Origin: Callaeas wilsoni
Taxonomy: Eukaryota; Chordata; Aves; Passeriformes; Callaeidae
Reading direction: 5' to 3'
Assembly (NCBI GenBank): GCA_013398955.1
Contig: VWPU01002095.1
Coordinates: forward strand, 248,001-312,000
DNA: 64,000 nucleotides
Both the position numbers and the translations under genes were made by a program. Each line of letters begins with the position of its first letter. The first letter of the stretch is position 1. The notes below the pieces were generated by a model. That model saw nothing but the letters and a program-made list of their open reading frames with translations, was not told the origin of the DNA and ran no database searches. Below, in pieces: positions 12,689-24,660 of the stretch.

Positions 12689-15600
12689 AACTGTATGAGT
12701 ACTGTAGAGCACCCTAAGTCATTCTGCAGCTCAATGAAGCACAGAATTCAGTTCTATCCCTCACTGGTTCTAAAAGCACTGTTCTCTCATCAGTGAAACA
12801 TTCCTGCTTATACTAAAGTCAAAGTGGTGTCTCAGCACATTTTAGCTTTGGGATTTAAGTGGGAGCTAGGTCTGGCTTCATGCTAATTTTTTGTTAGATT
12901 TGGACACGACAGAATTGTTTGACATTGGAATTGCTTGGACGGCAGAAGTAAGAAATAGTCCTGAATTTGTTGCTGGAGAAGGGAACATGTTCAGGTCACA
13001 AAAAAAGCTTTTTTCCTTCTCTGGTTCTCCTGTTTTTCTGGGAAAATTTAGTGCTCTAATTGTGTAATTTGTCATTTTGTGATGATTTCCTATGATTTTT
13101 AGCTGTCATTAAATGACTGAAATGCTGAATGAATAGAATGTTTATGTGAAATATTAATGTTATTATTGGCTCATCAGGTCTTGTCAGGCAGATGTATTTC
13201 TGCCTTTACCCATTACATTTTGAGTAATCCTATTGGAAGTCTTACCATTATTAGAACCTTAAAAATAAAAAAAAAAGCCAATTACCATATATTCATAAAG
13301 AGTATACCACCACATTTATACTTTAATATAAAATCTAAATAATTTCTCTTTCTCAAAACTGTGTATTTACCAAAGGTTTGGTTATTGGCTTTTTTTTTCC
13401 CCCAAAAGACATGAAGGAAATGCTACTATGTTTGCTTGATTCCATCGTGTTTGTTAACTTCCTTAATAATTAAAAAGTGGTTATTCATGGGTAGCAGTTT
13501 GCAGCATGCTTTTCCTGTTGATGTCTTTTGGATTCCTTCTTAAAGAGTACAGATCAACAAAAACGCATGTGAGTAACTTTCATAAAGCAGGTGTGTCAGG
13601 AGCATAGTTTGAGCTTTCATTTCAAGAAATTTACAGTTTAATTACAACACATTCAGCCCTCTCAGTTGTTGGTTGGTATTTTTTTTCCTGAAAAAAGACA
13701 AAAAAGGCTTTGTAATCCTGCGCTGCTGCGTTCAGCGTTTAGATCTCACCTTGTAAAAGTTTTTATTGCAGCCTCCTCCTCCACTTGTGCCATGAAACAG
13801 TGAATCACTCCTTCATGTCTCTAAGTACAACTGCAGCTCTCATGTTTTATCCTGACACCTCCTAGATGAGCTTTCCATACCAGGGAAAGGGAGGACATTT
13901 GATGCTTCTAATATTATTCTGACGCCTCCCCTTCTCAGAGGAGTCAACCTTGCTGGCTGCCTTCGCTGTGAATCCCAGCATGAGACCACATTCAGGGTGA
14001 TTAATGTGTGCAGGGGCTCAAATCACCCCTGGGCTTCTTCCAGGGCATTCATTCTCAGGGCATAACGTTTCATGTGTTCAGCTGTAGGATGACCTGGGCA
14101 GAGGCCCAGTGGTGCCGATAATTTTCCGTGCTTTGTATGAGTATCCAGAGAAACTAGTCCAAAGCGACTGACAGTGGCCTCCCTGGTTGCTGCTAATGAT
14201 CTTCAGTAGCTGAAGACTTCCTTCCTTGTGTGGCCCTCACACCTTACTGTGTAAATAAGTAATCTGTATTGTGACTGTGGAGACAGAAAATGTTAGCTCT
14301 TCTTCCTTAGAAAATAGCCTTTCTCCTCTTCTGGTTTTTTTTGGGGGGGTGAGTGGGAGCTGGAGGGCACATAATATTTTTCCAGAATATTTTCTGTCAA
14401 AAAAGCTCATCGAATGATGCTATTACAGGAGTTGTTCAGCAGGTTTTACATTAGCTTTCCCTTTGGTGCTCCACTGTGTTTTACTTTGGCTAAATACAAA
14501 AAATCTAATTTAGAAATATTTTTTTCTCCTTCCTTTTATTATTTATATGTGAGAGCCAATACTGCAGTTTAAAAATTTGTCTTTTAATAACCTGTTTTAA
14601 GAAAAAGTACTGAATTTCACTTGAACAAGAACACTTCTGTAATTACATAATAGTCAGCCTAAATAATGCGAACACAATTGTGCCCATAGGATAAGGACAT
14701 GACTGAGAGAGATTTCCCTTGTTACTTTGCACGTGGCTGTTTCAAATTACCTTAATAACAGGGCAATGCACACAAAGAGAAATGCACAATGAGAAGGTAT
14801 CTTATCCAAAGCAAATAATGGCTGCATATTCCTCAGTAGCTGAAAAAGAGGCAAAAGTATAATGACATAGAAGAGAAAGCGTGAAGGAATGTCTTGTTAC
14901 CTAAAATACTAACTTAAGCTTAGACAAGGTCTGCATGTATAGGTAAGCTTTTCCGAGGTAAGTTAGTATAGCCGGAAGCAGCAGGAAAGGTTTTGGTCTA
15001 GTTTCAAGGTTTCTTCTCACTTCCCTGTTCTGTAGGTACAAAAATGGTAGTTGCAAATAGTAACTGAGCCTTGAAACTCCAATTACTCTCTTTGTGGCGT
15101 CTAGAAGAAAATCTGATCCCGAAAATCTCCATAAAAGATCATGGTTGGTCTTGGAAATTCATTGGTTTAGTGTACTTCTCCAGGCAGATGAACCATAGAG
15201 CACCTGGGTTGTGCTGAGGGATGTGGTGTCCCCTCCAAACAACCAGGGAGCATTTTGAGTGCTCACAGCTGTCTCTGGTACCTGTGCCAGAGTGTGATTT
15301 TAGTCCCTGAAAGAAACCAGCAAAGGCCTTGAGATTACCTGAAGTGATGAGACCAGTGGAAGAAAAAGGGGAGTCCTTTGATTTCCTTACCCCAATTGCA
15401 GGTAGATAGATGTGTTGGAAAATGGGATGTACATCGTTCATGTACACAAACTCGTTCCCAATACGAAAGAGTGCGTTTGGTTTCCTATTTTCCATCAGTG
15501 CTATACCCTGTTTTAATTTCAAGAAAGATGAACTCTTCCTAAAAGCTGCTCTGATCACTGATGTCTACGCCAGGCCCAGGCATAGAAATGACAGTTAAAG

Positions 15601-17479
15601 TTCATCTCTTGCTTGAAATGTATCTTGAAAGGAGAAATTGGAAGATGTTGCTCTGTTTCTGGATAGACATTTACATGTAGCTGAACTCTCTGTAGTTCCG
15701 AATTCCTTGAACTCTCTTGGCTTTCACAGGCCTACGTTCAGTGAAACCAGGGACCTGGTGAACATTCCCAGGAAGGCAAAAAGCTGCCTGTGTTTCTGTT
15801 CCCCAAGGAAAAGCACCCCAGAGCTACGATCTGTGGCCTAGAGGGCCCGTGGGAAAACTCTTCCGGAAGACGTTTCATGTAGAGCCCGATGCTTCAAGCC
15901 CTTAAGCAAGTGGCCTTTGATTTTACTAGGAGTGTTGTGATTTTACACAATCAGCTCTGGAGAGCATAACTTGTATCTAAGAAATAGGGAGAGGTACACC
16001 ATAAAATGCTCACCACAAAAAGACTTGCACAGAACTAGCAGAAATGCGATATCAGATGTAGAATCCTTACCTCTGATAAGAGTAAACTTTTCTCAGTCCA
16101 GTTTATTGGAGTAGATTTGAAACTTCAGTATGTGTTTTGAGCTTTTTTAAGTTCTCTTTTCGAGGATGGTCAGGTTAACATAGATAGTATATCGCGTCCA
16201 TACGCTAGACTTTGGAGATCCATAAATTAGAGTAAAAGTTTAAAAATATGGGAAACATAGCATATACAGTAGGAAAAGCCAGAAAAAACAGATGTTAACT
16301 TCTTGCCTATTAAGCTTTCTCTGTCTTTAAAAGATGGACTGCCTGCAAGTTTTGAAGGACTATAGGAAAGTTTATATAAATTTTTGTGAGTGTATGAGGA
16401 CAAGTCTGTACTTGGACCAACTGAGGTATGCCAATGTGTGCAGCTAATGCAAAAACAAACACAAAGACTTGTTAATGAGCATACAGTATTTAAAAAGACC
16501 TCTCTTCTCCTCATGTAACTTCAGTTTGCTTCTGCGTCTAGAGCTGTTTAAATAGAAAGTATATTCACTAAATTCAAGGTAGCCTGTTGAACACTGACAA
16601 TATGTTAGACTAGCATTTTCTTTGTTTTGCCATTTCACTGCCAAGTTAGCAAATGACTTCTTAAATTACTGCTTATTCAGAATAAGCATGATTGCACATC
16701 GTCTTACAAGAACCAACCAATTTTTAAGTGTTAAAAGATCAGTTAGTCTTTAGTAAAAGACTGTGGCCATTAATATTGACATATTTCAAGCCAGTTTCGA
16801 GAGCAATTGCTTTAATAGGGCATATTCTAGAGAATCGAGTTTGTCTTGTAAATTACAGAAATTCCAACTAATGAATAAGTATTTACAGTAACTATTTACT
16901 GTTACACCTTGTGCATTGATGCATAGAACTTAGAAATATTTACACATGTAAAGTAGTTCCCACTAGAGTTCTTGGGATTATTCATATTTATCAAACTATT
17001 CAGGTGGCATTACTTACAGGATCAGGACTTTTACTGTTTTTTTTTTTAACCCCAGGCTCTTTTTATTCTACTGTGTGTTCTCATTCTTTCACCTTTGTCT
17101 TTATAATGCTCTAAAATGAACATTTCTATTGTCTGCATTTTAGAAACCTCGCTTAATGTGTGTAAGAAAAAATTGTGCATGTTATTTTCCCTTGGTTTTT
17201 TTTTAAACTTTCCGGAGAAGGGGATTCCTTTTCACAAAGTCAGTGTGCTATTCTGAAGCCAGTAAAAATTGAACCAAATGATCTGTGAAAAGTACAATTT
17301 TGGCATGATTTTTAAAATATTTTTCTACCTTTAAGTAATTTAAATATTTTTAATTAAAGGCCTTCATAAACAGGTACCATGTTACCAGTGTTTAATTTAG
17401 TAAATATTTCCATATAAAGAAGTTTCCTTTAATTAAATACCCTAAGTATAAATTAATTGTTGCGTTTCTTATGAAAATA
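12689..17479. other. Non-coding DNA, no gene recognised
   Basis: No known gene or interspersed repeat was recognised. A 139-codon open frame on - (15558 to 15139) has no recognisable motif. The part just before the CR1 (about 17300-17470) is very AT-rich, with repeated attaaa/taattt words. Confidence 0.5.
14640..14830. promoter_or_regulatory. Candidate conserved non-coding element
   Basis: This stretch lacks low complexity and open frames. It has a dense mix of short words such as acaattgtgccc, aataacagggc and caaataatggc, of the kind often seen in vertebrate conserved non-coding elements. The call rests on texture only; no conservation can be measured here. Confidence 0.18.
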
Positions 17480-17978
17480 GAGTACTGTGTCTAGTTCTGG
17501 GCTCCTCAGTACAAGAAAGATGAGGAGCTACTGAAGAGGGTCCAGCAGAGGCCACAAAGGTGAGGAAGGGTCTGGAGCATCCCTTCTGTGAGGAGAGACT
17601 GAGGGAGCTGGGCCTGTTTAGTCTGGAGATGGGAAGACTGGGAGGCAATCTCATCAATATATAAATATCTCAAAGGCAAGTGCCAAGAGAATGGTGCCAA
17701 ACTTGTGATGTCCAGCAACAGGATGAGGAGCAATGGCCATAAACTAAACCACAAGAAATTCCGCCACAACATGGGGAAGAATTTCTTGATGTCAAGAGTG
17801 GCAGAGCACTAGAACAGGCTGCCCAGGGAGATCATGGAGTCTCCCTCTCTGGAGACACTCAAAACCCACCTGGATGTGTTCCTGTGTCACTTTCTCGAGG
17901 TGACCCTGCCTTGTGAGAGGTTAGACTGGATGATCTCCAGAGGTTCCTTTTAACCCTAACAATTCTGTGATTCTGTGA
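17480..17978 (+). mobile_element. CR1 LINE, 3' end, about 500 bp
   Basis: This is a sense-strand CR1 fragment with the blocks in standard order: ctagttctgggctcctcagtac, then ggtccagcagaggccaca, then gaggagagactgagggagct, then gagcactagaacaggctgcccaggg, then ctggagacactcaaaacccacc. The element ends with ggttagactggatgatctcc and the diagnostic octamer tail attctgtgattctgtga. It is 5'-truncated, as most CR1 copies are, and retains only the 3' terminal part, with no intact reverse transcriptase. Small substitutions and an AT insertion near 17655 suggest an old insertion. The short open frames on the opposite strand inside it are not genes. Confidence 0.95.
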
Positions 17979-20900
17979 CGCAAAAATGTTCCTGTATATA
18001 AGACTGTAGTACAGCAGATACAAGTGATGTGTAGTTCGAAGTGCATGTGACTAAAAGACAAAGCACTAAAACATTTCCAGGAACATGTGCAATTTTATCA
18101 TTGTCAGAAATGTAAAAGTTTTTTTTTCTCAATTCTTTTAGTAGCTAAAATTATTCTGTTTGTTTTTGTTTCACCAGCCAAAACTTTTTTCCTTGCATCT
18201 GTCTTACTACTGTAGGGATTTTGAGTGCCTTATTGAATTTTAAACTCTTGTGATGAATGAAATACAGAATCAGACTGTTCAGTTCTGTAGAAGCTAAAGG
18301 CTGCTGCTGTTATTGCATCAATTAAAAAGAACAAGTAAGAAAGAAGTAGATTTTGGAACTGTCTGCTTTATGATAGTTCACACAGCTGAACAGAAATCTG
18401 AGAACAAGACCTGAAGGAAAACAAAGAGCTTTACAGTATTTTTCTTTTTTCTTTTCAGGAAAACACACAGAAGCTAATTTTAGCTTCTTGATCAAATTGA
18501 CCCAGTCTTTAACCCTGGCAAACGTTACCACAACACACTTCCAATAGACAATAGTTTGCATACCAGCATCACACTGGAAACAGATGTGCGTGCAGGACTG
18601 GCTTTTTCTGGGAGACTCTCTGAGAATTCCACTGGAGTAAAAGTCTGAAAGTGCTTTCTTCCTAATTGGGTTATAAACTGGGTCTTCTTTCAGACCCAGA
18701 CTGGGATCTCTTCAGAGTCACTTGCACTCTTTAAAAACTTATTATGTCACAGCTATGTTTTGAACAGGCTTTCAAAATATTATTCACTTTGAGAAAAGTT
18801 TCTTGGCATGAAGCCTGATTATTTTCTTGGGGGGAAAAAAATTGTTAACAGCTGAGCTATTCATGGGCGATGGTTGTGCAGTTTGTATATCAAAATGTTT
18901 GGAATGTGAACAATTACCTCTTTTAGTTTCTCACAACGTCTCTTAGAGTCTATAAAGTCTGATTTTTGTTGTTTTTTTCAAAAATATGTAGATCTTTTCC
19001 TGCTGCATCTGTTCCATATTCACCCTTCTCTCCTGCCTGCTGCCCCATCCAGTTTCCTGGTTTGATCATCAAATTTTCACTGCTACTATGGCTGTTACTA
19101 AGGTCATCACCATCATCCCTGATCCAGTGCATTATGACTGCTTGTAAAATTTGGCTCCATCAGGGACAATGTAATATTAGTTATCCCCTGGAACACGCAT
19201 TTTTGAAAAATAGCGCTGTACTTTAAAAGTCTCTTCTCATTCAGTTTTTTTTATTTTTCTGTAAATTGCAGAATCTTTTATTTTCAAAGTATTCAGTCTG
19301 GATTTTTCCTGCATAACCTGCATAATCTCTCAAGTTCCAGAGACAGAAAGCTAAGAGCGCTTTTGTTTGGATTTTTTTGTTGGGTTTCTTTTTTTGTGTG
19401 TTTTTTTGGTTTGTGTTTTTTTTTTTTTTTCAGAGAATAGAGGAATAAATTACTTTGAAGAATGATAAGATAACACATGCTATCTCATTTTGCATTATAT
19501 CTGATGGGCCACATCCTGAACATGGAGATAACTTTGTTCAGATCACTATTCTAGTCAGTCAGCCTAATTTATTATTTGTTTCACAGTAGTATTGGGAACC
19601 CAAGCCCGGAACAGAATTCCATTATTTGCACTGTTAAACTCAGTGCAAAAGGACAAATACACTCAAAAAAGTTTTCAAGCACAGAATAGAAACATAAGTA
19701 GATGCAGACAAATAATAAATGAAGGAGAGAAGAACAAAGTGGCAGCTTCAGGACAATCATCTAAAGTATTTGTAACATGTCTGCAAAGAAGGGATTTTCC
19801 TAGATGGTCACAAAATGCTCTCTTCATTCACTGTGATCAAAGTGGGAAAAAAGAAAAGTTCTTGTGCAATTTGATCTCAACATGCTTTCTTCTTCCATTC
19901 TTTGTTGATAAAATGGAAATCAAGAGTCTTGCATTTTTATTTGTGCTAACTTGGTTCACATCTCTGCCCCAGCTCAAGCATATAATTTAAATTTTTAAGT
20001 CACAGGTACTTTTTCTTTCTGTCACTGTTGCATTTTGTGTAGAACAGTTACATCCTAGCACATATGCATGAAGTATTTTTTTTCAAAGCCACTCTTATCT
20101 ACTACATGTGTTAATGAACTGTGTGACTGTATGACAGCACTAAGGCTGGCCTCTGATGCAGAAAGGGAGGCTCTTCATTCCACCTTGGGTTTTGTTAATA
20201 TCAACAGAATAGCAGAAAATATATTTCAAGTTTAGCTATTCGTTCAATACGGACCCAGTCTGCAAATAGTTTTTGAGGAGTTAAAATTTCGTGTGGGTGT
20301 AATGCAAGGGATATTTGCTAGAAGCAACTGATAAAGCTCTAACTTGGGAGTTGATGGTGCAGCTCCTAACCAATAAAGCTGCACAGGTTACAGTACCTGG
20401 ACTGGAAGTAGTTGGAGGGGTTCCAGGGTGCAATAGCTATTTAGATGTACTTTTCAACATGAACACTTACTAGGACTAATTCCAAGCCTTTCAAAGCCTG
20501 AATTTTGGGGAAAGCAAGACAACCTGAATTAATTAGATAATCAGTTGATAGTGTGCTCTGATGCTGAGTCTCATACCTTAATTTTTTCTGCTAGTCACTA
20601 TGAAGTCATGTCCTTCTCTGTGTTTGGAGATGAGTCTGTCATAAAACACAGGAAAAAAGTAGCACTGAATATAACCACTATTAAACATAAAATTGATCCA
20701 GCAATGCCATAATTAAGAACTAGAAATGTATACAAACTTCTTATGATATCACATTCAGGGAAGCTGTGTAGAGCAATCATTTAATTTAGGAAAACCATGG
20801 CAACTGGCAGCATTAAAATGCTACATCTTGACAAATGAATTATGTTGTTTCCAAATATGTCTTAGTTTCTCTCTTAGGTGAAGTGTGACTGTAGCTGATT

Positions 20901-22194
20901 GTTAAATTTGCTCAGAAGTTTGGTTCTATTGGAAGGTCTTTTTTTAGCTTTAAGGGAAAGAATGCTGGCTAGTCATTTAGTCACCCCATGTCCTCTCAGC
21001 ATTTTTTAAAAGGTCAGTGAGGCTTGCATCACAGAATTGGCATGTTAGTCTTGTCTTACATCTGGAATGCACGATACCAACATTTGTACTCTTAAGGGTA
21101 CACTGGATAACACGAAGGTGAATTCTGCTTTGGAGACGAATGTCTGAAAAGTGTTTGGTACTCTGTCTTCCAGCTTTATCACAAACATGACTTTAAACTT
21201 CCTTGGTTGTGCCTCCTGTAGAGTCTGGTGTTGGCCGAGGGTTTGTCAGCATCATTCTAAATAACTTCCAGCTTGTCTGTCTCATGCAACTGTCCAATAC
21301 CAGACCTGAACGTGCTGTAAAAGTTTGGAAGCATCCACTGGATGGTAAGATCATCCCCTTCAGATGCAAATATGATGGCACAGCTGAGTATTAGGGCCAT
21401 TGGGGTGTGCTTGCTGGGGCTACTGGTGAATTTTGGCTTGTAAAACCTTTATTCATAACGGGGCAGAAGAAGTCACACAGTTATGCTACAAATAAAATAT
21501 CTGTAACAAATTTTCACTTGTGATTATAATTTTTTTTTTTTAGATATTGCTTCAGTTGTCAGGGCTAGAGTAACCTGTAACTTATCTCTGAAACACAAAC
21601 CCTCTTGAAGCCTTCAGGCAATATACCTGGAACATTATTCAAATGCATTTGTTTTGTGTGAAACTTAAAAGTGTGTATCTCTTGAAATATTTTGTTGATT
21701 TCGGTTTGGAAATTAAATGAGAAAAATAGTTGTTTCAAGGGCATTAGAGTTAGTGATTTGTTTTCTCATCCCTGGAAGGCCCACTTGCAGCTTTACTCAA
21801 AAGATTTGAGCAATAAGTCATCATCATCCTAGGCACTAGAGTTTTCCTTTGGTCAAGCTGTGTTATGCATTTTGTGGTGAGAGAGAAGAAAACAAGTCTT
21901 TGAGGAAAGCTATTTTGGTTCAAGGTATTATGCATTGCAAAGAAGCAGACTTTGTCCAAACCCTCTCTATCTGAAGAAGTCCAGACCTAGCTGAACTAAC
22001 TGATGAGGCATATTCCAGATGACTGACTTAGGGGACCTCTTTGGATCCCATAACTAAGTTAATTATAACTATTCATTTTGTCATTACTACTTGTCAGGAA
22101 GATATTAAAAAGAATGTGTGGCTAATGAACTTATACCTTGTAATTGTCCCAGGAGCAGATAACTCTTTCAAGAAATAACTGCTGTAGTTGTTTT
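17979..22194. other. Non-coding DNA, no gene recognised
   Basis: Unique-looking sequence follows the CR1. It contains one T-rich tract (19361-19430) and a small perfect inverted repeat at 18470-18487 (gaagctaa / ttagcttc, 2-base loop). A 132-codon open frame at 19592-19990 on + has no recognisable domain. Confidence 0.5.
19361..19430. repeat. T-rich low-complexity tract
   Basis: Sequence made almost wholly of T and G ends in a run of 15 T at 19416-19430 followed by cag. It resembles a polypyrimidine tract plus acceptor by chance, but no downstream exon was seen. Confidence 0.85.
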
Positions 22195-22241
22195 GTCTAC
22201 AAGTAGCCTGTGCTTTCTGTAGCACAGGCTGTCCTTGTGAC
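22195..22241. other. Hairpin with perfect 10-bp stem
   Basis: The arms agcctgtgct (22205-22214) and agcacaggct (22221-22230) are perfect reverse complements around the 6-base loop ttctgt. The stem extends outward after a 1x3 internal loop by acaag/cttgt (22199-22203 with 22234-22238). After a single-base bulge it continues by gtc/gac. The total is about 18 paired bases in 47 nt. It could be an incidental palindrome, a relic of a small inverted-repeat element, or a structured RNA. The loop and total length are short for a typical microRNA precursor. Confidence 0.45.
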
Positions 22242-23761
22242 TGCATCCCTAAACCTTCAAACTTTCTTATGATGGTCAACCCAGTCATCTGATTTTTGAA
22301 AACATGGCTGGATTAGAGGTCCAGATACCCAGCTTCTGTATTTGCAGTGGTGTGAAATCAGGGCAAATGCTTCTAATTTTGGGCAATGCAGTTTACTCGT
22401 TTCTCATGGGGTAGCCTACTCCTTTCCTATTTACAAAAACATCTGTGCTTGCACTTAACTACGTGTTTGAAGACTTTCTTGAATCAGAGCCAGGGCAGGT
22501 CATGCTGGAACAGTTTTCTCATATGAACTATGCTAATTTTTTTTTTTCTCATTAATTGCAGCTTCTCACTACTGCTCTGAAATTCGCAGTACAATTTGTA
22601 TTAGTAAGGGTCTGGAAATAGCACTGAATATTTCTATTTCTATGTTCAGATAAGAAGATCTATTCCAGCTTGTCAAATGAGTTACAGGAAATAAAAAAAA
22701 CAATTGAATAAAGGTTGTTACAAGCATGCATAGTGCTGATTTTCCAGTATTTAATATCATGTTTTTATTAACAGTTTTCCCATTAGAATGCCAATGTAAC
22801 TTATATTTTATAAGTTGAATACTTGCCTGGATTAATTTGAAAAATTGTTTCTGTGTTAATATGTGAAACTGAGTTGAGTTTTATGTGCTAAAAAGAAGCC
22901 ATCAGATTTGCTCTTTTTATCCATGTAAGAGGAAAACTTTCCAAGTACAAGATGAATTTATTACATGTCAAATATAAAAAAACCACCAGACTTTCTGGCC
23001 ATTTTGCCTCAGAAAAAGGCAAACAGGCAGTGTGTTCTTCTCTCTTTGTTTTTTTCTTTGAGAGGAAAACATGGCAACTGTTGAACTTAAGAATACTTCT
23101 GGGCTCTGATCCTTCAGACAGTGAATTCAAAGGATATTATGACTCATGTGACATTATTTCTGAGCATAAAATTACTCACATATGAAAGTAATGGAATGTG
23201 TTTGAAGTCTTGGGCCAGCATTTTGGTCACTCAGCAGGTGGTTAACTTGTAACCTGGAAAAACTTTGTTGTTGGTGGATGTTATGAGGAGAATCATCATA
23301 AAGATAGTAGAAAGGTGTGCCCATCTAATGAATAAGCCAGTGATTTACCAGTGGTGTGCATGGGCAGGGGTGCTGTGCACAATCAAACAGTGCAAGATAA
23401 TTTAATGCCAGAAGTGAGGCAAGGTCCTTGTCCCGGGGTGTGCCTTGCTCTGCGAGCAGCCCTGTCAACTTACAGGGACCATTTGCTGGGTTTAAGTCCT
23501 GCTTCAATGAGTAAGACCCTGGCACTGTATGCGCATTTAATGTCTCTTTTGTAAATCTCACCACCACAAGGGAGTTGTGAGGGGATTTCTGCTCGTTTTG
23601 AGTGATCAAGGCTTGTTGCAGATGAAATCATTCGCATCAATTTCAGCTGTAAGCTTAAGCAAGTCTGTCATTTTGCAATATGTGTGAATCTCTCTGGTCT
23701 GAATTCACTGCTACACTCCAGTGGCAGATGATGGTGTCACCGTCTTCCTGCTCTCTCTGGC

Positions 23762-23832
23762 CTCCCATGTCAAATTCTGATGAAATCAGAGGAGCAGAAG
23801 CAACCTGAATTTACACCACTGGTGTCATGTCT
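23762..23832. repeat. Possible ancient amniote dispersed repeat
   Basis: The words caaattctgatgaaatcag and ctgaatttacaccactggtg are spaced as in old palindromic repeats shared by turtles, crocodilians and birds (…aattctgatctc… and …gatttacaccagtgta…). The match is from memory and short. An independent stretch at 40070-40155 has the same kind of words. Confidence 0.35.
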
Positions 23833-24544
23833 GTGGCAAAACACTCAGAAGTGCAGAGTCATATGTAAAAGAGTGCTGATGCAGCACAGTTCGTCGCGCC
23901 TGTGCTTCTCTCCTCTGGCCGGTGCACCAGCTGTTTCATTTTGGTGCTTGCTTTAGGCACGTGGTGAATGAACTCATATTTTAGAAACAATTTAAGTAGA
24001 AGCAGATTTGGGCATAAATCTTCTCTTGAAATATTTGCTTTAATATCAGCCCAATTTCTGCCGAGTGATGAATATTAGAGTTCTACTAAATGTACATGCA
24101 AACAGCTTGAGTACAAGCATAGACATTCCCACATCTCCGTTTCAAGCTGTGGGGAAGTATCTCCAAAGCAGCCACACTCATTTGTTATTCTAAGATTTCA
24201 TTCCATAACACACCTTTTAGGAATTTGGATTCTAGGATTTTGGCTCCACTTGCTTTTGTGTCTCTTTCCAACCTGTGAGATTTTCTGCCAAAGCATTTTT
24301 GGAAAAAGAAGTCTGGGCAAAAAAATAGCATTCTGACAGCAGTATAAGGTGTAGCGTGAGTAGTGGCCAATTAACCATGTATAACTGCAGCCCTTAAAAT
24401 TAGCTGCTCATCTTCTGACTCCCTTATGACTTCTCATGTTGGTAGAGATGACCAGGAGTCCATCTAATGCAATGCCAGCAGCCAAGCTATACTTACACCC
24501 CTGCAGCCCTTGGAGGATCATATCAGTGCTGAGCTGATGCTGTT

Positions 24545-24660
24545 CCAGCTGGTGTTCAGCAAAGCATTTAAGCCCAGGAATAGTCTGATGAGTTCAAGGG
24601 ACCTATATTAGACTTTTAAAGACAAGTGCAAGCAGTAATGCTTTGCTAGGTCTGGCCCTA
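24545..24660. repeat. Possible ancient amniote dispersed repeat, copy A
   Basis: The segment starts with ttcagcaaagcatttaag and ends with aatgctttgctaggtctggccc. The two ends are loosely reverse-complementary (agcaaagca against tgctttgct), as in an old palindromic element. The segment near 58470-58590 has similarly placed blocks at both ends. The internal sequence is strongly diverged. The family name cannot be assigned without a repeat library. Confidence 0.45.

Noticed and set aside
15139..15558. 139-codon open frame on -
   Set aside because: It has no recognisable motif, no clear splice or promoter context, and a length reachable by chance in 64 kb.
19361..19433. Polypyrimidine tract plus cag as a splice acceptor
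   Set aside because: No coding exon or donor site follows. T-rich low-complexity runs ending in cag are expected by chance.
19592..19990. 132-codon open frame on +
   Set aside because: It has no family resemblance and is rich in Lys, Gln and Asn as expected from AT-rich DNA. It is probably chance.
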